DNA from: Anaerolineales bacterium
GTDB taxonomy: Bacteria; Chloroflexota; Anaerolineae; Anaerolineales; Villigracilaceae
Direction: 5' to 3'
Length of the DNA: 64,000 bases
Assembly: GCA_016928525.1 (NCBI GenBank)
Contig: JAFGKO010000188.1
Location: forward strand, 4,094-68,093
Shown here: positions 14,752-23,590 of the stretch, one piece after another
Numbering within the stretch: position 1 is the stretch's first letter
Layout of the letters: each line of letters opens with the position of its first letter
Program-made: the position numbers and the translations under genes
Notes under the pieces: model-generated
Seen by the model: the letters and a program-made list of their open reading frames with translations, nothing else
Told to the model about the DNA's origin: nothing
Databases searched by the model: none

Positions 14752-16641
14752 TTAAGGTGAGAGGGCGCAACGAAAACCGATGTTATTAAAGACAGACGTT
14801 GGATTGTATCTGCCACGGCTAGCAGTGCGAAGGAAACTCTCATTGTCCTTCCACGAACCGCCACGCAAAACTCGATAAGTTCGTCCAAAATCACTTGATG
14901 CGCTTTCATCTCCTCCAGGGTAGGCATCATACCAGTCATTCACCCATTCCCAGACATTGCCAGCCATATCATATAGGCCATATCCGTTTTCGCCAAAACT
15001 TCCAACAGAAACCGTGCGTTCCCCACAATTACTATGCTGCGCCCCATTATATACTCCTTGCTCACAAACAGGCTCTTGATAGCCCCATGGATACACCTGA
15101 ACTTTCAAACCGCCTTGCGCAGCCTTTTCCCATTCTTCTTCGCTCGGCAAGCGACGTTCCGCCCATTTGCAATAGTTAACGGCATCGTACCAACTAACAT
15201 TTACCATTGGGTGATCAGCATAGTCATAATCATAATACTTTTCATTCGATGGTTCATAACAACCACTATCATTTACACACCTAGCATACATGGCATGAGT
15301 AACCTCTGTCCGATCCATCCAAAAGGAATCTAGATCAACAGCGTGAAGGGGTTTTTCACTACTATCGCCATTTTCACTGCCCATCTGGAATTCTCCGGCA
15401 GGCACGTATACCATCGTCATGCCGTCTTTTTCTGAGATCATCGTACTTCCAACATCGTGTTCTCCAGGAGTTTTTGTTGCCGTTGGTTCTGATTCAGGCG
15501 TAAAGGTTGGGGTAAGCGGAAATTTTGTTGGTGATTCTGTCGAAATAGCAAACGTCAATAAAGGAGTTTCAGTTGGAGGGGCAGGCGGAGATGGAGTAAA
15601 AGCACTTTTGATGAGATAACCAAGAAGAAAAAGAATGACAATCCCACCGCCGATAAAGAGAGGGAGCTTTCTCCCACCACTGAACACATTTTTTATGCGT
15701 TCCGCAGTTTCTTGCAGGCGATCCTTTCTCAGCGCGACCTTGCGCGCCTTCTCTTCTGCTTCCTTTTTTCCCCACAGAATTCTATCCCTGCGCGCTTTTT
15801 CAGCTGCTTCTTCACGCGCAGCTTTCACGGCAGCTTCACGCTCAGCTTTTTCCTTCACAGCCTTGTCCGCGGCTTCTTTTTCTTTTCGAGTCTTCTCACT
15901 ATGTTCTGCTTCAATTTCGGATATTTTTAGCTGCACAATATCGAATTTCGCCTGTGCATCCACATGGTTGACATCCAAATTGAGAACACCATTTAGCTTC
16001 TCAAGTGCCAATTCCCAATCTTTCAGGCTAATCGCCAAGTCGGCAGCTTCCAACAATCTTTTGATCTCAGCCTGGCGCTGGGCGCGTGCCCGTTCTTCCT
16101 TCAAAGCCTGCGCTTTCAAAATTTTAGAGTCTTCAGCCGCTTTCAGTGCCAGTTCCAGTTGCGCGATCAAACGATGGGCATCCGCATTGAAGGATTGATG
16201 ATTGACCTGCAAGGCATTGCGCCGCACTAAAGGCTTCAGGTTATCCGGCAATTCGGTCGAGCGCGGCATCGTAGCCCCATCCACCAGCACCGGGATTACG
16301 CGAATATTGCGGCTTAACGCTGCTGCAATTTCAATTCTTACAAAATCTTCGGGGTTGTCCAAGCGGCGCTTGCCGGTTTCATCTTTGATATTGAGCCAAC
16401 TCCGCCCTATCAAGGCCACCAGCACGTCACAGCACTGTACTGCATTTTGCAGCACTTCCACAAAGTCAAGTCCCGCCTCGATGGTATCCACATCCATAAA
16501 GACTGTATCTTCCCCAAAATGCGCTGTGAGACGGTCATAGATACGCCCGGCGTAACCGGCGCTGTCCGCGCGGCGGTAGCTGATGAAGATGCGTCCTTTA
16601 CCCGGTGTGGTCAAGTGGTGGCCCTCTGAGAATGGATGCAA
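14752..16641 (-). CDS. TIR - coiled coil - TM - FGE-like fusion protein
   Basis: 629 aa from TTG 16641; TTG 16614 with an AGAGGG RBS is an alternative. Domains: bacterial TIR_2 (about 14-150; GRIFISYRRADSAGYAGRI, FGEDTVFMDVDTIEAG), a Lys/Glu/Ala-rich coiled coil (about 165-315), one TM helix (about 328-347), a Pro/Thr linker, and a C-terminal FGE-sulfatase/DUF323 domain (about 404-627; VPAGEFQMGS, VSWYDAVNYCKWAERRLPSE, GNVWEWVNDW, NIGFRCA). The positively charged flank puts TIR inside and the FGE-like domain outside. The two active-site Cys of true FGE (SxLCHxSYC region) are absent: GGSWKDNESFLRTASR has none. So a binding/scaffold role outside is more likely than formylglycine synthesis. TIR domains may act as NADases or adaptors; which applies is unknown. 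Confidence 0.9.
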   Translation of the reverse strand: MHPFSEGHHLTTPGKGRIFISYRRADSAGYAGRIYDRLTAHFGEDTVFMDVDTIEAGLDFVEVLQNAVQCCDVLVALIGRSWLNIKDETGKRRLDNPEDFVRIEIAAALSRNIRVIPVLVDGATMPRSTELPDNLKPLVRRNALQVNHQSFNADAHRLIAQLELALKAAEDSKILKAQALKEERARAQRQAEIKRLLEAADLAISLKDWELALEKLNGVLNLDVNHVDAQAKFDIVQLKISEIEAEHSEKTRKEKEAADKAVKEKAEREAAVKAAREEAAEKARRDRILWGKKEAEEKARKVALRKDRLQETAERIKNVFSGGRKLPLFIGGGIVILFLLGYLIKSAFTPSPPAPPTETPLLTFAISTESPTKFPLTPTFTPESEPTATKTPGEHDVGSTMISEKDGMTMVYVPAGEFQMGSENGDSSEKPLHAVDLDSFWMDRTEVTHAMYARCVNDSGCYEPSNEKYYDYDYADHPMVNVSWYDAVNYCKWAERRLPSEEEWEKAAQGGLKVQVYPWGYQEPVCEQGVYNGAQHSNCGERTVSVGSFGENGYGLYDMAGNVWEWVNDWYDAYPGGDESASSDFGRTYRVLRGGSWKDNESFLRTASRGRYNPTSVFNNIGFRCALSP

Positions 16642-16676
16642 CGAATGTGGGAATTATACCGTAAGGAAGTTACAGG

Positions 16677-16779
16677 TGGTCGAGTAGCTCCGAATATTCT
16701 TTGAGGAGCGTATCGAGACCACAAATCTTTGTTATCTCATGCCTGTTGGTCTCGATACGGGCTGCGCCCTACTCGACCA
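16677..16779. repeat. REP-type pair (two inverted units)
   Basis: Unit 1 (16677-16721) runs from TGGTCGAGTAG to CGTATCGAGACCA with an inner GCTCC/GGAGC hairpin. Unit 2 (16747-16779) is the reverse layout, TGGTCTCGATACG to CTACTCGACCA with inner GGGC/GCCC. Each can fold alone and the two pair with each other, as in BIME-like elements. It fills the gap upstream of the TIR gene. Confidence 0.85.
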
Positions 16780-16805
16780 ACGATTCTCTGCAATGACAAA
16801 TGAAA

Positions 16806-17717
16806 TTAATGATGATGATTAGCCGACCCAAAGGCATGCTCATAGACCAGCATTGCATAGTAGCGCCAGGGGAATGTGGCATTGTAAGATATCCCTCCCT
16901 CACTTGGACCAGATGAGCCATTCTTCAGATTCTTATCCAAAAACCCCAGCATCTGCGCCCAGGCTTCACCCTGGGCACCGCCCGCGCGGATGGATTCGAT
17001 ATCCGTCACAAACGCATGCGGCTGCCCGTCGTAGATCGTAATTTCATGAGGCACGTCTGCTGCCTGCAATCCTTCCTCGAAGGCATTCACATCTTCCACG
17101 GAAATAGATTGGTCCGCGCCGCCAAAAATTCCAAGCACCGGTCCAGGCAAATTTTTCAATACTTGAGGATCGGTTTCGGGGGAGCCATAAAAGACAACTG
17201 TAGCAGCCAGCCTGTTATTGTGCAGGCTGTAGAGCAGCGAAGCCCGTCCACCGTAACAAAAACCGGCAATCGCAATACGATTTGCATCCACATCCGGTTG
17301 GGACTCGAGCCAGGCGTAGACCGAATCCAAATCTGCATTCACGGTTTCTTGTTTGGTGCTGATGACCTGATAGATCGCGCGCGGGATCCAGGTAGTGGTC
17401 GCGCCACGGAAGGTATCGGGAGCAACCACGTAATATCCTTCCTGCGCTAATCCTTCGGCCTTACCAATAATCGACTCGTTCAGCCCATAGAATTCGTGGA
17501 TCATGATGACCGCCGGGAATGGCCCATCTTCCTCTGGCTTGGCAACGTAAGCCAGAACATCCGGCTGACCGTTCGCGCCAGGAATGATGGAGTCGGCCAG
17601 GGATTCCAGGCGGTCACCACCCAGCGCAAAATCCACGAGGACGGATCCGCCCAGGAAGATGACCAGTGCAACGAGCAGGAGCAGAAATCCGTATATTAAT
17701 CGTTTGAGCAATTTCAT
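16806..17717 (-). CDS. Dienelactone hydrolase family protein, membrane-anchored
   Basis: 303 aa. N-terminal membrane anchor (about 8-30), then an alpha/beta-hydrolase of the dienelactone hydrolase family. Nucleophile Cys154 lies in GFCYGG, Asp in FGGADQSIS and His in GQPHAF; VIMIHEFYGLN provides the oxyanion-hole region and acidic residue. A C-terminal tail of about 35 aa ends in an aromatic stretch FPWRYYAMLVYEHAFG and a natural His cluster. The N-terminal anchor suggests an extracytoplasmic enzyme. The Cys nucleophile fits DLH-type hydrolysis of lactones or esters; substrate unknown. RBS GGAGG upstream of ATG 17717 is good. Confidence 0.88.
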   Translation of the reverse strand: MKLLKRLIYGFLLLLVALVIFLGGSVLVDFALGGDRLESLADSIIPGANGQPDVLAYVAKPEEDGPFPAVIMIHEFYGLNESIIGKAEGLAQEGYYVVAPDTFRGATTTWIPRAIYQVISTKQETVNADLDSVYAWLESQPDVDANRIAIAGFCYGGRASLLYSLHNNRLAATVVFYGSPETDPQVLKNLPGPVLGIFGGADQSISVEDVNAFEEGLQAADVPHEITIYDGQPHAFVTDIESIRAGGAQGEAWAQMLGFLDKNLKNGSSGPSEGGISYNATFPWRYYAMLVYEHAFGSANHHH

Positions 17718-17853
17718 AGTGCCTCCAATTTTTTTGCTTAATTTTGGGCAAGTTTACTCTCATTTTCTGTTTAAATTTTCCTAGGAGTAATGTTGTTGAG
17801 TTGAGGAAGCCCGAAAATAATAGGTGGCTGCTGGCAAATTTCGCAAGTCCTAT

Positions 17854-17907
17854 CAATAATACTTAAGAATCGGTCTGCAATAGATAAATAATCTTGAAGT
17901 ATTATTG
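17854..17907. promoter_or_regulatory. Inverted-repeat operator candidate
   Basis: Arms CAATAATACTTAAGA (17854-17868) and TCTTGAAGTATTATTG (17892-17907) are complementary apart from one inserted G. The right arm overlaps the -35 box of the downstream promoter, as a repressor site for the transporter operon would. No regulator gene is adjacent. Confidence 0.55.
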
Positions 17908-17932
17908 ACAAAATTTAATATCTCTGTATAAT
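17905..17932 (+). promoter_or_regulatory. Promoter of the 72-aa gene / MFS operon
   Basis: TTGACA (17905-17910), 16-nt spacer, TATAAT (17927-17932). Predicted leader about 70 nt. Confidence 0.85.
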
Positions 17933-18009
17933 ATGTTCAATATTTCAAAACATCTTTTCAACAATCTTAACGCTCAGGCTTTAGATGTTATTCAAACCAG
18001 GAAGAGAAA

Positions 18010-18228
18010 ATGGAACGAACACCCCTCCAACAATCCCTGCAAGCCGAGTTGGCGATCAGCCCGCCCTCCGAATGGCTGCAACTATTCGAGGAAGAGAACG
18101 TTCAGCTTGTCATCCTGGATTCGCAGCTCGATAATGAGCTGGTGCAAGCCATCCGGTTACAACCTGAGTGGCAGGTCGACTTCGAAGATGACGAACTGGT
18201 GATATTCACATCAGCCAAGAGGCACTAA
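18010..18228 (+). CDS. 72-aa acidic protein of unknown function
   Basis: Starts at ATG 18010 (AGGAAGAG RBS), 3 nt before the MFS gene and under its promoter. The C-terminal half (VILDSQLDNELVQAIRLQPEW, then DFEDDELVIFTSAKRH) resembles the soluble tail found at the end of some bacterial membrane glycosyltransferases, where a Trp and an acidic ED turn precede a terminal strand. It stands alone here, with no membrane part. It could be a degraded remnant or a small partner of the transporter. Function unknown. Confidence 0.65.
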   Translation: MERTPLQQSLQAELAISPPSEWLQLFEEENVQLVILDSQLDNELVQAIRLQPEWQVDFEDDELVIFTSAKRH

Positions 18229-18231
18229 AAA

Positions 18232-19530
18232 ATGAAAAATGCATCCCAACCTATCCCACACAACTGGGCCGCCCGCTTCTTTACCGTCTGGGGCGGACAG
18301 GCTTTCTCCCTATTTGGCAGCGCGCTGGTACAGTTCGCGCTGGTCTGGTACTTGACCAAACAGACTGGCTCAGCCACCATCTTAGCCACCGCCACATTGG
18401 TCGCCATGCTGCCGCAGATCCTGCTGGGCCCCTTTGCAGGCGCGCTGGTCGACCGCTGGAACCGACGCGTCATCATGATGGTCGCAGACGGAGGTATCGC
18501 GCTGGCAACGATTGGCTTGATTTATCTGTTTGTGAGCGGGCAAGTACAGATATGGCACATCTACGTTATCATGATGATCCGTTCCCTGGGACATGCCTTC
18601 CACTTCCCTGCCATGCAGGCCTCCACCAGCCTGATGGTGCCCGAGAAGCATCTCACCCGCGTCTCCGGCGCCAACCAGACCTTGAACGGCGCAATCAATA
18701 TCGTCGCGCCGCCGACCGGCGCGTTGCTACTTGAAGTCTTCCCGATGCAGGGCGTCCTGGCAATCGACATCGCTACTGCATTGCTAGCTATTCTCCCATT
18801 GGCATTTATTCAAATTCCACAACCCATCCGGACGGGTGAAATCGGGCAGGAACAGGCTCAAGGCGGTTTCATGCAAGATGTGCGCGAAGGATTGCGCTAT
18901 GTGGCTTCCTGGCCGGGGTTGCTGGCTATCCTGATCATGGCAACCGTAATCAACTTCTTACTCACGCCTACCGGCGCGCTGATGCCCCTGCTGATCACGA
19001 AACACTTTGGCTTGGGCGCGCTGGAATTTGGCCTGATGGACTCAGCCTGGGGCTTTGGCGTGATTATCGGCGGGCTGATCCTGAGCGCGTGGGGCGGCTT
19101 CAAACGCAAAGTTGCCACCTCGATGATGGGCATCATCGGGATCGGTTTGGGCGTGGCCATCGTCGGATTAACGCCAGCCAACCTGTATGGCATGGCCGTA
19201 GCCGGCATGGCTTTTGCCGGGATCATGAACCCGATCGCGAATGGACCCCTGTTCGCGCTGATCCAATCCACCGTCAAACCGGAAATGCAAGGACGCGTGA
19301 TGTCGCTGGTCATCAGCGCGGCCTCAGCCATGTCACCGCTCAGCTTAATGGTAGCAGGCCCGGTGTCCGATGCGATCGGCATCCGCACCTGGTTCTGGTT
19401 CGGCGGCCTGCTCTGTCTCATGATGGGATTCGGGGCCTTCTTTATCCCGGCGATCATGAATGTGGAAAATAATCGCAACGGGGAAGCTAAGTCCGATGAA
19501 GTTCGTTCGCTAGCCGTCGCAGCAGATTAG
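18232..19530 (+). CDS. MFS transporter (drug/solute efflux type)
   Basis: 432 aa with 12 predicted TM helices. N-terminal half starts FFTVWGGQAFSLFGSALVQFALVWYLT and carries the MFS motif A-like loop GALVDRWNRRVIMM between TM2 and TM3. The C-terminal half has the equivalent GFKRKV loop and QGRVMSLV. The layout is that of the MFS_3/DHA3 family of macrolide-type exporters. Substrate unknown. Co-transcribed with the preceding 72-aa gene and ended by an intrinsic terminator. Confidence 0.93.
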   Translation: MKNASQPIPHNWAARFFTVWGGQAFSLFGSALVQFALVWYLTKQTGSATILATATLVAMLPQILLGPFAGALVDRWNRRVIMMVADGGIALATIGLIYLFVSGQVQIWHIYVIMMIRSLGHAFHFPAMQASTSLMVPEKHLTRVSGANQTLNGAINIVAPPTGALLLEVFPMQGVLAIDIATALLAILPLAFIQIPQPIRTGEIGQEQAQGGFMQDVREGLRYVASWPGLLAILIMATVINFLLTPTGALMPLLITKHFGLGALEFGLMDSAWGFGVIIGGLILSAWGGFKRKVATSMMGIIGIGLGVAIVGLTPANLYGMAVAGMAFAGIMNPIANGPLFALIQSTVKPEMQGRVMSLVISAASAMSPLSLMVAGPVSDAIGIRTWFWFGGLLCLMMGFGAFFIPAIMNVENNRNGEAKSDEVRSLAVAAD

Positions 19531-19551
19531 GGCAAGAATTTCACCAGCTAT

Positions 19552-19577
19552 AGACCGGGTCGATTCCCGGTCTTTTT
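19552..19577 (+). terminator. Terminator of MFS operon
   Basis: 8-bp stem AGACCGGG/CCCGGTCT (19552-19559, 19566-19573) then TTTTT. Confidence 0.9.
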
Positions 19578-19737
19578 GATTCCCTCAAAAAAATTGATAG
19601 CCGTATCCAGTTGAATGAATCGGCGTCGTAATTAGAAAGGCATTTTGCCTGTTTTGCAGGGAGATGTAAAAACCATCATATTTGACAAATCTTTACAAAA
19701 CACACAAATATCCTTTAAATTTTTCAGCTAAAATGAT

Positions 19738-20340
19738 ATGACCAGTATCTCTTTTGCCCAAGATGCGTCTCAAATGATGACAGACAATACCTCCGCAGAG
19801 AAAGGACTGCTCAGTGCCGCGCAGCGATTCGACTCAAAAGCCCTGGCGCAGATCTACGATTTGTACAGTCCAGAACTTTACCGCTACGCTGCCCGCTTTC
19901 TCGGCGACCCTTCCGTGGCCGAAGATTGTGTCGCAGAGACGTTCAGCCGCCTGCTAAAAGCCATTCGTGCAAAGCGCGGGCCAAAGGATTATCTGAAAGC
20001 ATATCTATATCGTATCGCCCACAACTGGATTGCAGATTATTACCGGCGCGCGCCTGATGTAGTTGAGTTGAAAGAAACTCATCCGGCTTTGGACAACAAT
20101 GCGCCCGAACAAGAAGCCAGCCTGCGAATACGTCAAGCACAGGTACGCAAGGCAATAAAAAAGCTAACACCAGACCAACAACAAGTGATCGCGCTCAAGT
20201 ACCTCGAAGGCTGGAAGAACGAAGAAATTGCTCAAGCGATTAAAAAACCTGTTGGGGCAGTGAAGTCACTGCAACACCGCGCCCTGGCTCAATTGAAAAA
20301 ATACCTAGAGAGAAATGACCATGACCAAGCAAAATCCTGA
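19738..20340 (+). CDS. ECF-type RNA polymerase sigma factor
   Basis: 200 aa. Sigma-70 region 2 spans about 38-104 (ALAQIYDLYSPELYRYAARF, AEDCVAETFSRLLKAI, YLYRIAHNWIADYYRR, the last being the -10-binding helix). Region 4 spans about 128-190 (LTPDQQQVIALKYLEGWKNEEIAQAIKKPVGAVKSL), an HTH for the -35. Regions 1 and 3 are missing, as in ECF factors. The gene overlaps the next one by 26 nt; that gene encodes a TM protein likely to be its regulator. A TAAAAT sits 3 nt before the ATG and no RBS is seen, so the true start could instead be Met14/Met15. Confidence 0.93.
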   Translation: MTSISFAQDASQMMTDNTSAEKGLLSAAQRFDSKALAQIYDLYSPELYRYAARFLGDPSVAEDCVAETFSRLLKAIRAKRGPKDYLKAYLYRIAHNWIADYYRRAPDVVELKETHPALDNNAPEQEASLRIRQAQVRKAIKKLTPDQQQVIALKYLEGWKNEEIAQAIKKPVGAVKSLQHRALAQLKKYLERNDHDQAKS

Positions 20341-21370
20341 CATGAACATAGAAGACAGGCTGGAAGAACTAAAAGCAGTCCCACCGCGTAACCCGAGGCA
20401 GGCAGCCCGCGGACGGGCAAACTTCCTGAGCGAAGGGGCAAATTATCGACAGGCCGTATCTCCTGACACAAAAGTGCGTCAAAGTGGGTGGATATTCCTC
20501 ACAAACCGAAAGGAGAAATTCGCTATGAACGCACTGGTATCACTCATTCTGGCTACTGCCTTGATCCTGGGAGGTGGAGCCACTGCGGTCGCTGCACAGG
20601 ACGACCTCCCCAACCAACCGCTCTACCCGGTCAAAATGTGGACAGAGAATGCCACGTTGGCACTGACGGGCGACCCGCAACTGCAAGCCAATCTGTTGAT
20701 GCAGATGTCACAGACACGCGTGGAAGAGATGGCTGGTCTTGTTGATAATGGTATTCCCGTGCCCGATCAGGTACAAGAACGTTTGCAAGATCAGCTCCAG
20801 CAGACCCTGATGCTTGCTGCCAATATGGACGATGCAACCCTCACCCAAACGCTTCTGCAACTTCGCGACCAACTACGAACGCAAGATCGCGTCATGGAGC
20901 AATTGCAGACACATGTAACCACAGATACAGAACCTTTGCTCACGCAAACTCGTCTGATGTTGCAAACCTGCCTGCAACTGGTGGATGAAGGTCTGGCTGA
21001 TCCACAAGGCTTCCGTTATGCGATGACAAATCAGATGCAATACGGTCAGAATGAGGAAGCTACCCCTGAACCCAACCAGCAAGGTGAACCCGGCTTCCAT
21101 CAGAACGATCAGGGTGGGCAACAGCCAGTTGATCCCAGTGGAATTGGTGCAGGCAACGGTGCTTCTGGTGGCCAAAATCCCGACAATTCCCAAAACGGCA
21201 ACGGCTCAGGCAATGAAATGCAAGGCGGCCAAAACTCGTATAATGGAGGTTGCTCTGGATCCAACTGCGGTGGCGGAACCGATGGTGGTGGAGGCTGCTC
21301 TGGGTCTGGCTGCAACGATGGAAATAATGGTGGAAACGACGGTGGGCATGATGGTGGAGGCAACAAATAG
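20315..21370 (+). CDS. DUF5667-type membrane protein, putative sigma partner
   Basis: 351 aa, overlapping the sigma gene by 26 nt. An N-terminal cytoplasmic region (about 1-68) contains LEELKAVPPRNPRQAARGRANFL, the conserved stretch found next to ECF sigma genes. A TM helix follows (about 71-92). The external DUF5667 domain begins QPLYPVKMWTENATLALTGDP and is Gln-rich and helical (about 98-235). The last 110 aa are low-complexity Gly/Asn/Gln with four Cys (GGCSGSNCGGG, GCSGSGCND). The arrangement suggests a membrane anti-sigma-like regulator that senses something outside the cell. Binding of the sigma factor is inferred from overlap and topology only. Confidence 0.8.
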   Translation: MTMTKQNPDMNIEDRLEELKAVPPRNPRQAARGRANFLSEGANYRQAVSPDTKVRQSGWIFLTNRKEKFAMNALVSLILATALILGGGATAVAAQDDLPNQPLYPVKMWTENATLALTGDPQLQANLLMQMSQTRVEEMAGLVDNGIPVPDQVQERLQDQLQQTLMLAANMDDATLTQTLLQLRDQLRTQDRVMEQLQTHVTTDTEPLLTQTRLMLQTCLQLVDEGLADPQGFRYAMTNQMQYGQNEEATPEPNQQGEPGFHQNDQGGQQPVDPSGIGAGNGASGGQNPDNSQNGNGSGNEMQGGQNSYNGGCSGSNCGGGTDGGGGCSGSGCNDGNNGGNDGGHDGGGNK

Positions 21371-21400
21371 CGCCACTGGATACGGCAATAACAGTCATCA

Positions 21401-21429
21401 AAAATCCCCGCGAAACTGCGGGGATTTTT
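21401..21429. terminator. Bidirectional terminator
   Basis: GC-rich stem ATCCCCGC/GCGGGGAT with six-nt loop, flanked by A4 before and T5 after, so it works on either strand. It ends the sigma/DUF5667 unit and backs up the cold-shock gene, which converges on it. Confidence 0.9.
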
Positions 21430-21516
21430 GATGATCTAGTCAACAAAGAAAAAAAACAAGGTTATCTCACGACAACCCTGCTCGTTCGCAAAACCTTTCG
21501 CCAAAAGGCTCGAGTC

Positions 21517-21732
21517 TTACGACAGCAATACCACGTTGGCGGCCTGCAAGCCTTTCGGCCCATCCTCGACGGAAAATTCTACTTTCTGCTCGGCTTCGAG
21601 CTTCTTGTAGCCTTCCATCTGGAGAGCACTGAAGTGCACGAATACATCTTCGCCATCTTCACGGCCGATAAAGCCGTAGCCTTTGGTGGCATTGAACCAT
21701 TTGACGGTTCCAGTGAAACGATCTTCGGACAT
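21517..21732 (-). CDS. Cold-shock protein (CspA family)
   Basis: 71 aa from ATG 21730-21732, with RBS CAGGAGAAAG; an upstream in-frame Met (21807) would add 25 aa foreign to the family. Single cold-shock OB-fold: [19 protein letters not shown] contains RNP1 (KGYGFI) and VFVHFSAL is RNP2. It binds single-stranded RNA/DNA and acts as an RNA chaperone. A weak hairpin (21494-21508) followed on minus by TTTT sits just after the stop. Confidence 0.96.
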   Translation of the reverse strand: MSEDRFTGTVKWFNATKGYGFIGREDGEDVFVHFSALQMEGYKKLEAEQKVEFSVEDGPKGLQAANVVLLS

Positions 21733-21823
21733 ACTTTCTTTCTCCTGCTGAGATGAAAAATTCGCCCGTTCACCTGGTATCGCTTTCTCATCAGGCGAGC
21801 CGGGCACGATGGAAGCAAGGGTA

Positions 21824-22504
21824 TCACGGCTGATTTTTCATGTCAAGACCAACCTTACCCCCCTTTCGGATGACCGCATAACGCGAAAGCAAGTGGACCC
21901 ACGGCGAAGACCAGCGCACCTTTGGGATTCCCCGGCGGATGACCGCCCGCAACTCATCCGGACCCTGAAACTGCTCCAACAAAAGGACAGCGCGTCCTAA
22001 CTCGAGCGGGGCATGCGCATCCGAGCCAACCGTGCCGGGGATATTGTGTTCTTCCGCAAACCTCTGCGCCTGACGATTGAATTCGGGCGACCAACAACGC
22101 GAGTTAAAAACTTCGATTGCATCCACGTCCGGCAAAATCTCCAGCAAATCCTGCTCGCCCCAATGGCCGCCCCGATAGATATCAAATGGATGCGAAACGC
22201 TGATGAAAGCCCCCTGCTCCTTCAAACGACGAATAGTCTCTTGCGGAGATAAGCCGGCAGGAACCTCCTCGCTCACAAAAGCCGCCAGGATCTCACCACG
22301 GGTCGTCATGATCTCCTCGCCCACGATCACCAGTTCTGGGGCCAAAGCTTGCGCCGCCCGCGCTCCCGCAATCGTATTGTGATCGGTCACGACGACACGA
22401 TCGATGCCTTTGCGGCGGCAGGCTTTCACCAGCTGCTCAGGCGAAGTAAGCGAGTCTTTCGAATAAATTGTGTGGCAGTGGAACTCTACGTGTATTAAGG
22501 TCAC
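21824..22504 (-). CDS. PHP-domain phosphoesterase (RNase AM / TrpH-like)
   Basis: 226 aa from GTG 22504 (AAAGG RBS). PHP metal-binding motifs in order: [12 protein letters not shown] (His-x-His), [23 protein letters not shown] and [10 protein letters not shown]. These are the ligands of a three-metal centre in the PHP superfamily, and the length fits the stand-alone TrpH/RNase AM group that acts on 3',5'-nucleoside bisphosphates or 5'-end RNA. A role in tryptophan synthesis is not implied. It lies just upstream of csp on the same strand, and divergently from the ROK kinase. Confidence 0.88.
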   Translation of the reverse strand: MTLIHVEFHCHTIYSKDSLTSPEQLVKACRRKGIDRVVVTDHNTIAGARAAQALAPELVIVGEEIMTTRGEILAAFVSEEVPAGLSPQETIRRLKEQGAFISVSHPFDIYRGGHWGEQDLLEILPDVDAIEVFNSRCWSPEFNRQAQRFAEEHNIPGTVGSDAHAPLELGRAVLLLEQFQGPDELRAVIRRGIPKVRWSSPWVHLLSRYAVIRKGGKVGLDMKNQP

Positions 22505-22614
22505 TCTATTGCCTTTCGCATGAAAATGTTACCATAAACCCATTGCTGTTATCATTTTTAGCAGTAAACGAAAAATCATTCATTTTTTCAAACTCTGTTT
22601 TCTCGCATAAGCCA

Positions 22615-22643
22615 TTGCCGCCTTTGCACCCCCCCAGTATAAT
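22615..22643 (+). promoter_or_regulatory. Leaderless promoter of the ROK kinase
   Basis: TTGCCG (22615-22620), 17-nt spacer, TATAAT (22638-22643), then 7 nt to ATG 22651. Transcription is predicted to begin at the start codon. Confidence 0.8.
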
Positions 22644-22650
22644 AGTCTGC

Positions 22651-23586
22651 ATGAGTACCTTCGTTGCGGTGGATATTGGCGGCACGCATATTCGCGCAGC
22701 TGCTTACGAACCAGATAACATTTCCCCCCTGACCCACAAACGGACCCGCAGCCACGCGAAAGAGCCTGGTACCTTTGACCGGCTGGTCAAAGTTATAGAA
22801 TCAGTCTGGCCCACAGACCACAAGGTAAAAGCCATCGGCATGGCCTCCCCTGGTCCGCTCGACCCGAAGAGCGGTGTGGTGTTTGCTACTCCAAACATCC
22901 CTGAATGGCATGATTTTCCCCTGACTGAAAAACTCAGCCAACACTTCGGCGTGCCCGCCCACCTGGATAACGACGCTAACCTGGCCGCGCTGGGGGAATG
23001 GAAATTCGGCGCCGGACGCGGGCACCATGACTTGCTGTACCTGACCATCAGCACCGGCATCGGCGGCGGCGTGATCGTTCGAGATCGTCTCCTGCATGGG
23101 TATCACGGCCTGGCTGCTGAACTCGGGCATGTGACCGTGCTGGCAGATGGTCCCGTCTGCTCCTGTGGGTACGAGGGACACCTGGAGGCGCTGGCCTCCG
23201 GTCCTGCCATCGTGCGCTACGTCCGTGAACAACTGGAAGCCGGCCAAAAGTCCGAGTTAAGCAGCGTTGAAGAACTGAACGCGCGGACCGTCGCCGAGGC
23301 AGCCGGACGCGGCGATGCGTTGGCCAGGTCTGCCTTCGCGCGCGCCGGGAAATATCTGGGTATTGGTGTAGCCAGTTTTCTGCATACCTTCGACCCATCC
23401 ATCGTTATATTCGGCGGTGGTGTTTCGCAGAGCGGCCCGTTGCTTTTCGAGCCATTCGAAACCAGCCTGCGTACTCATGTCTTTAATCCTCATTATCTCG
23501 AAAACCTGGTCATCACGACTGCCGCCCTGGGCGATGACGCCGGTCTACTCGGCGCGTTGGCCCTGGCACAAATGGCATCTGAATAA
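22651..23586 (+). CDS. ROK-family sugar kinase (glucokinase-like)
   Basis: 311 aa from ATG 22651; a longer upstream frame would run through the promoter. ATP-binding VDIGGTHIRAA, sugar-binding HLDNDANLAALGEWKFGAGRG with catalytic Asp, ISTGIGGGVIV, and the ROK signature HGLAAELGHVTV followed by the zinc-binding CSCGYEGHLEALASGPA. It phosphorylates glucose or a related hexose with ATP. Next gene (aminotransferase) is 75 nt downstream behind a hairpin. Confidence 0.93.
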   Translation: MSTFVAVDIGGTHIRAAAYEPDNISPLTHKRTRSHAKEPGTFDRLVKVIESVWPTDHKVKAIGMASPGPLDPKSGVVFATPNIPEWHDFPLTEKLSQHFGVPAHLDNDANLAALGEWKFGAGRGHHDLLYLTISTGIGGGVIVRDRLLHGYHGLAAELGHVTVLADGPVCSCGYEGHLEALASGPAIVRYVREQLEAGQKSELSSVEELNARTVAEAAGRGDALARSAFARAGKYLGIGVASFLHTFDPSIVIFGGGVSQSGPLLFEPFETSLRTHVFNPHYLENLVITTAALGDDAGLLGALALAQMASE

Positions 23587-23590
23587 GTTA

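Noticed and set aside
14752..16641. TIR gene as part of an anti-phage defence island
   Set aside because: Neighbours are etfA and a dienelactone hydrolase; no Thoeris, CBASS or other partner. The TM/FGE architecture suggests a receptor instead.
22468..22650. 61-residue N-terminal extension of the ROK kinase
   Set aside because: Contains the promoter TTGCCG-17-TATAAT and no ROK-like sequence; the gene starts at 22651.
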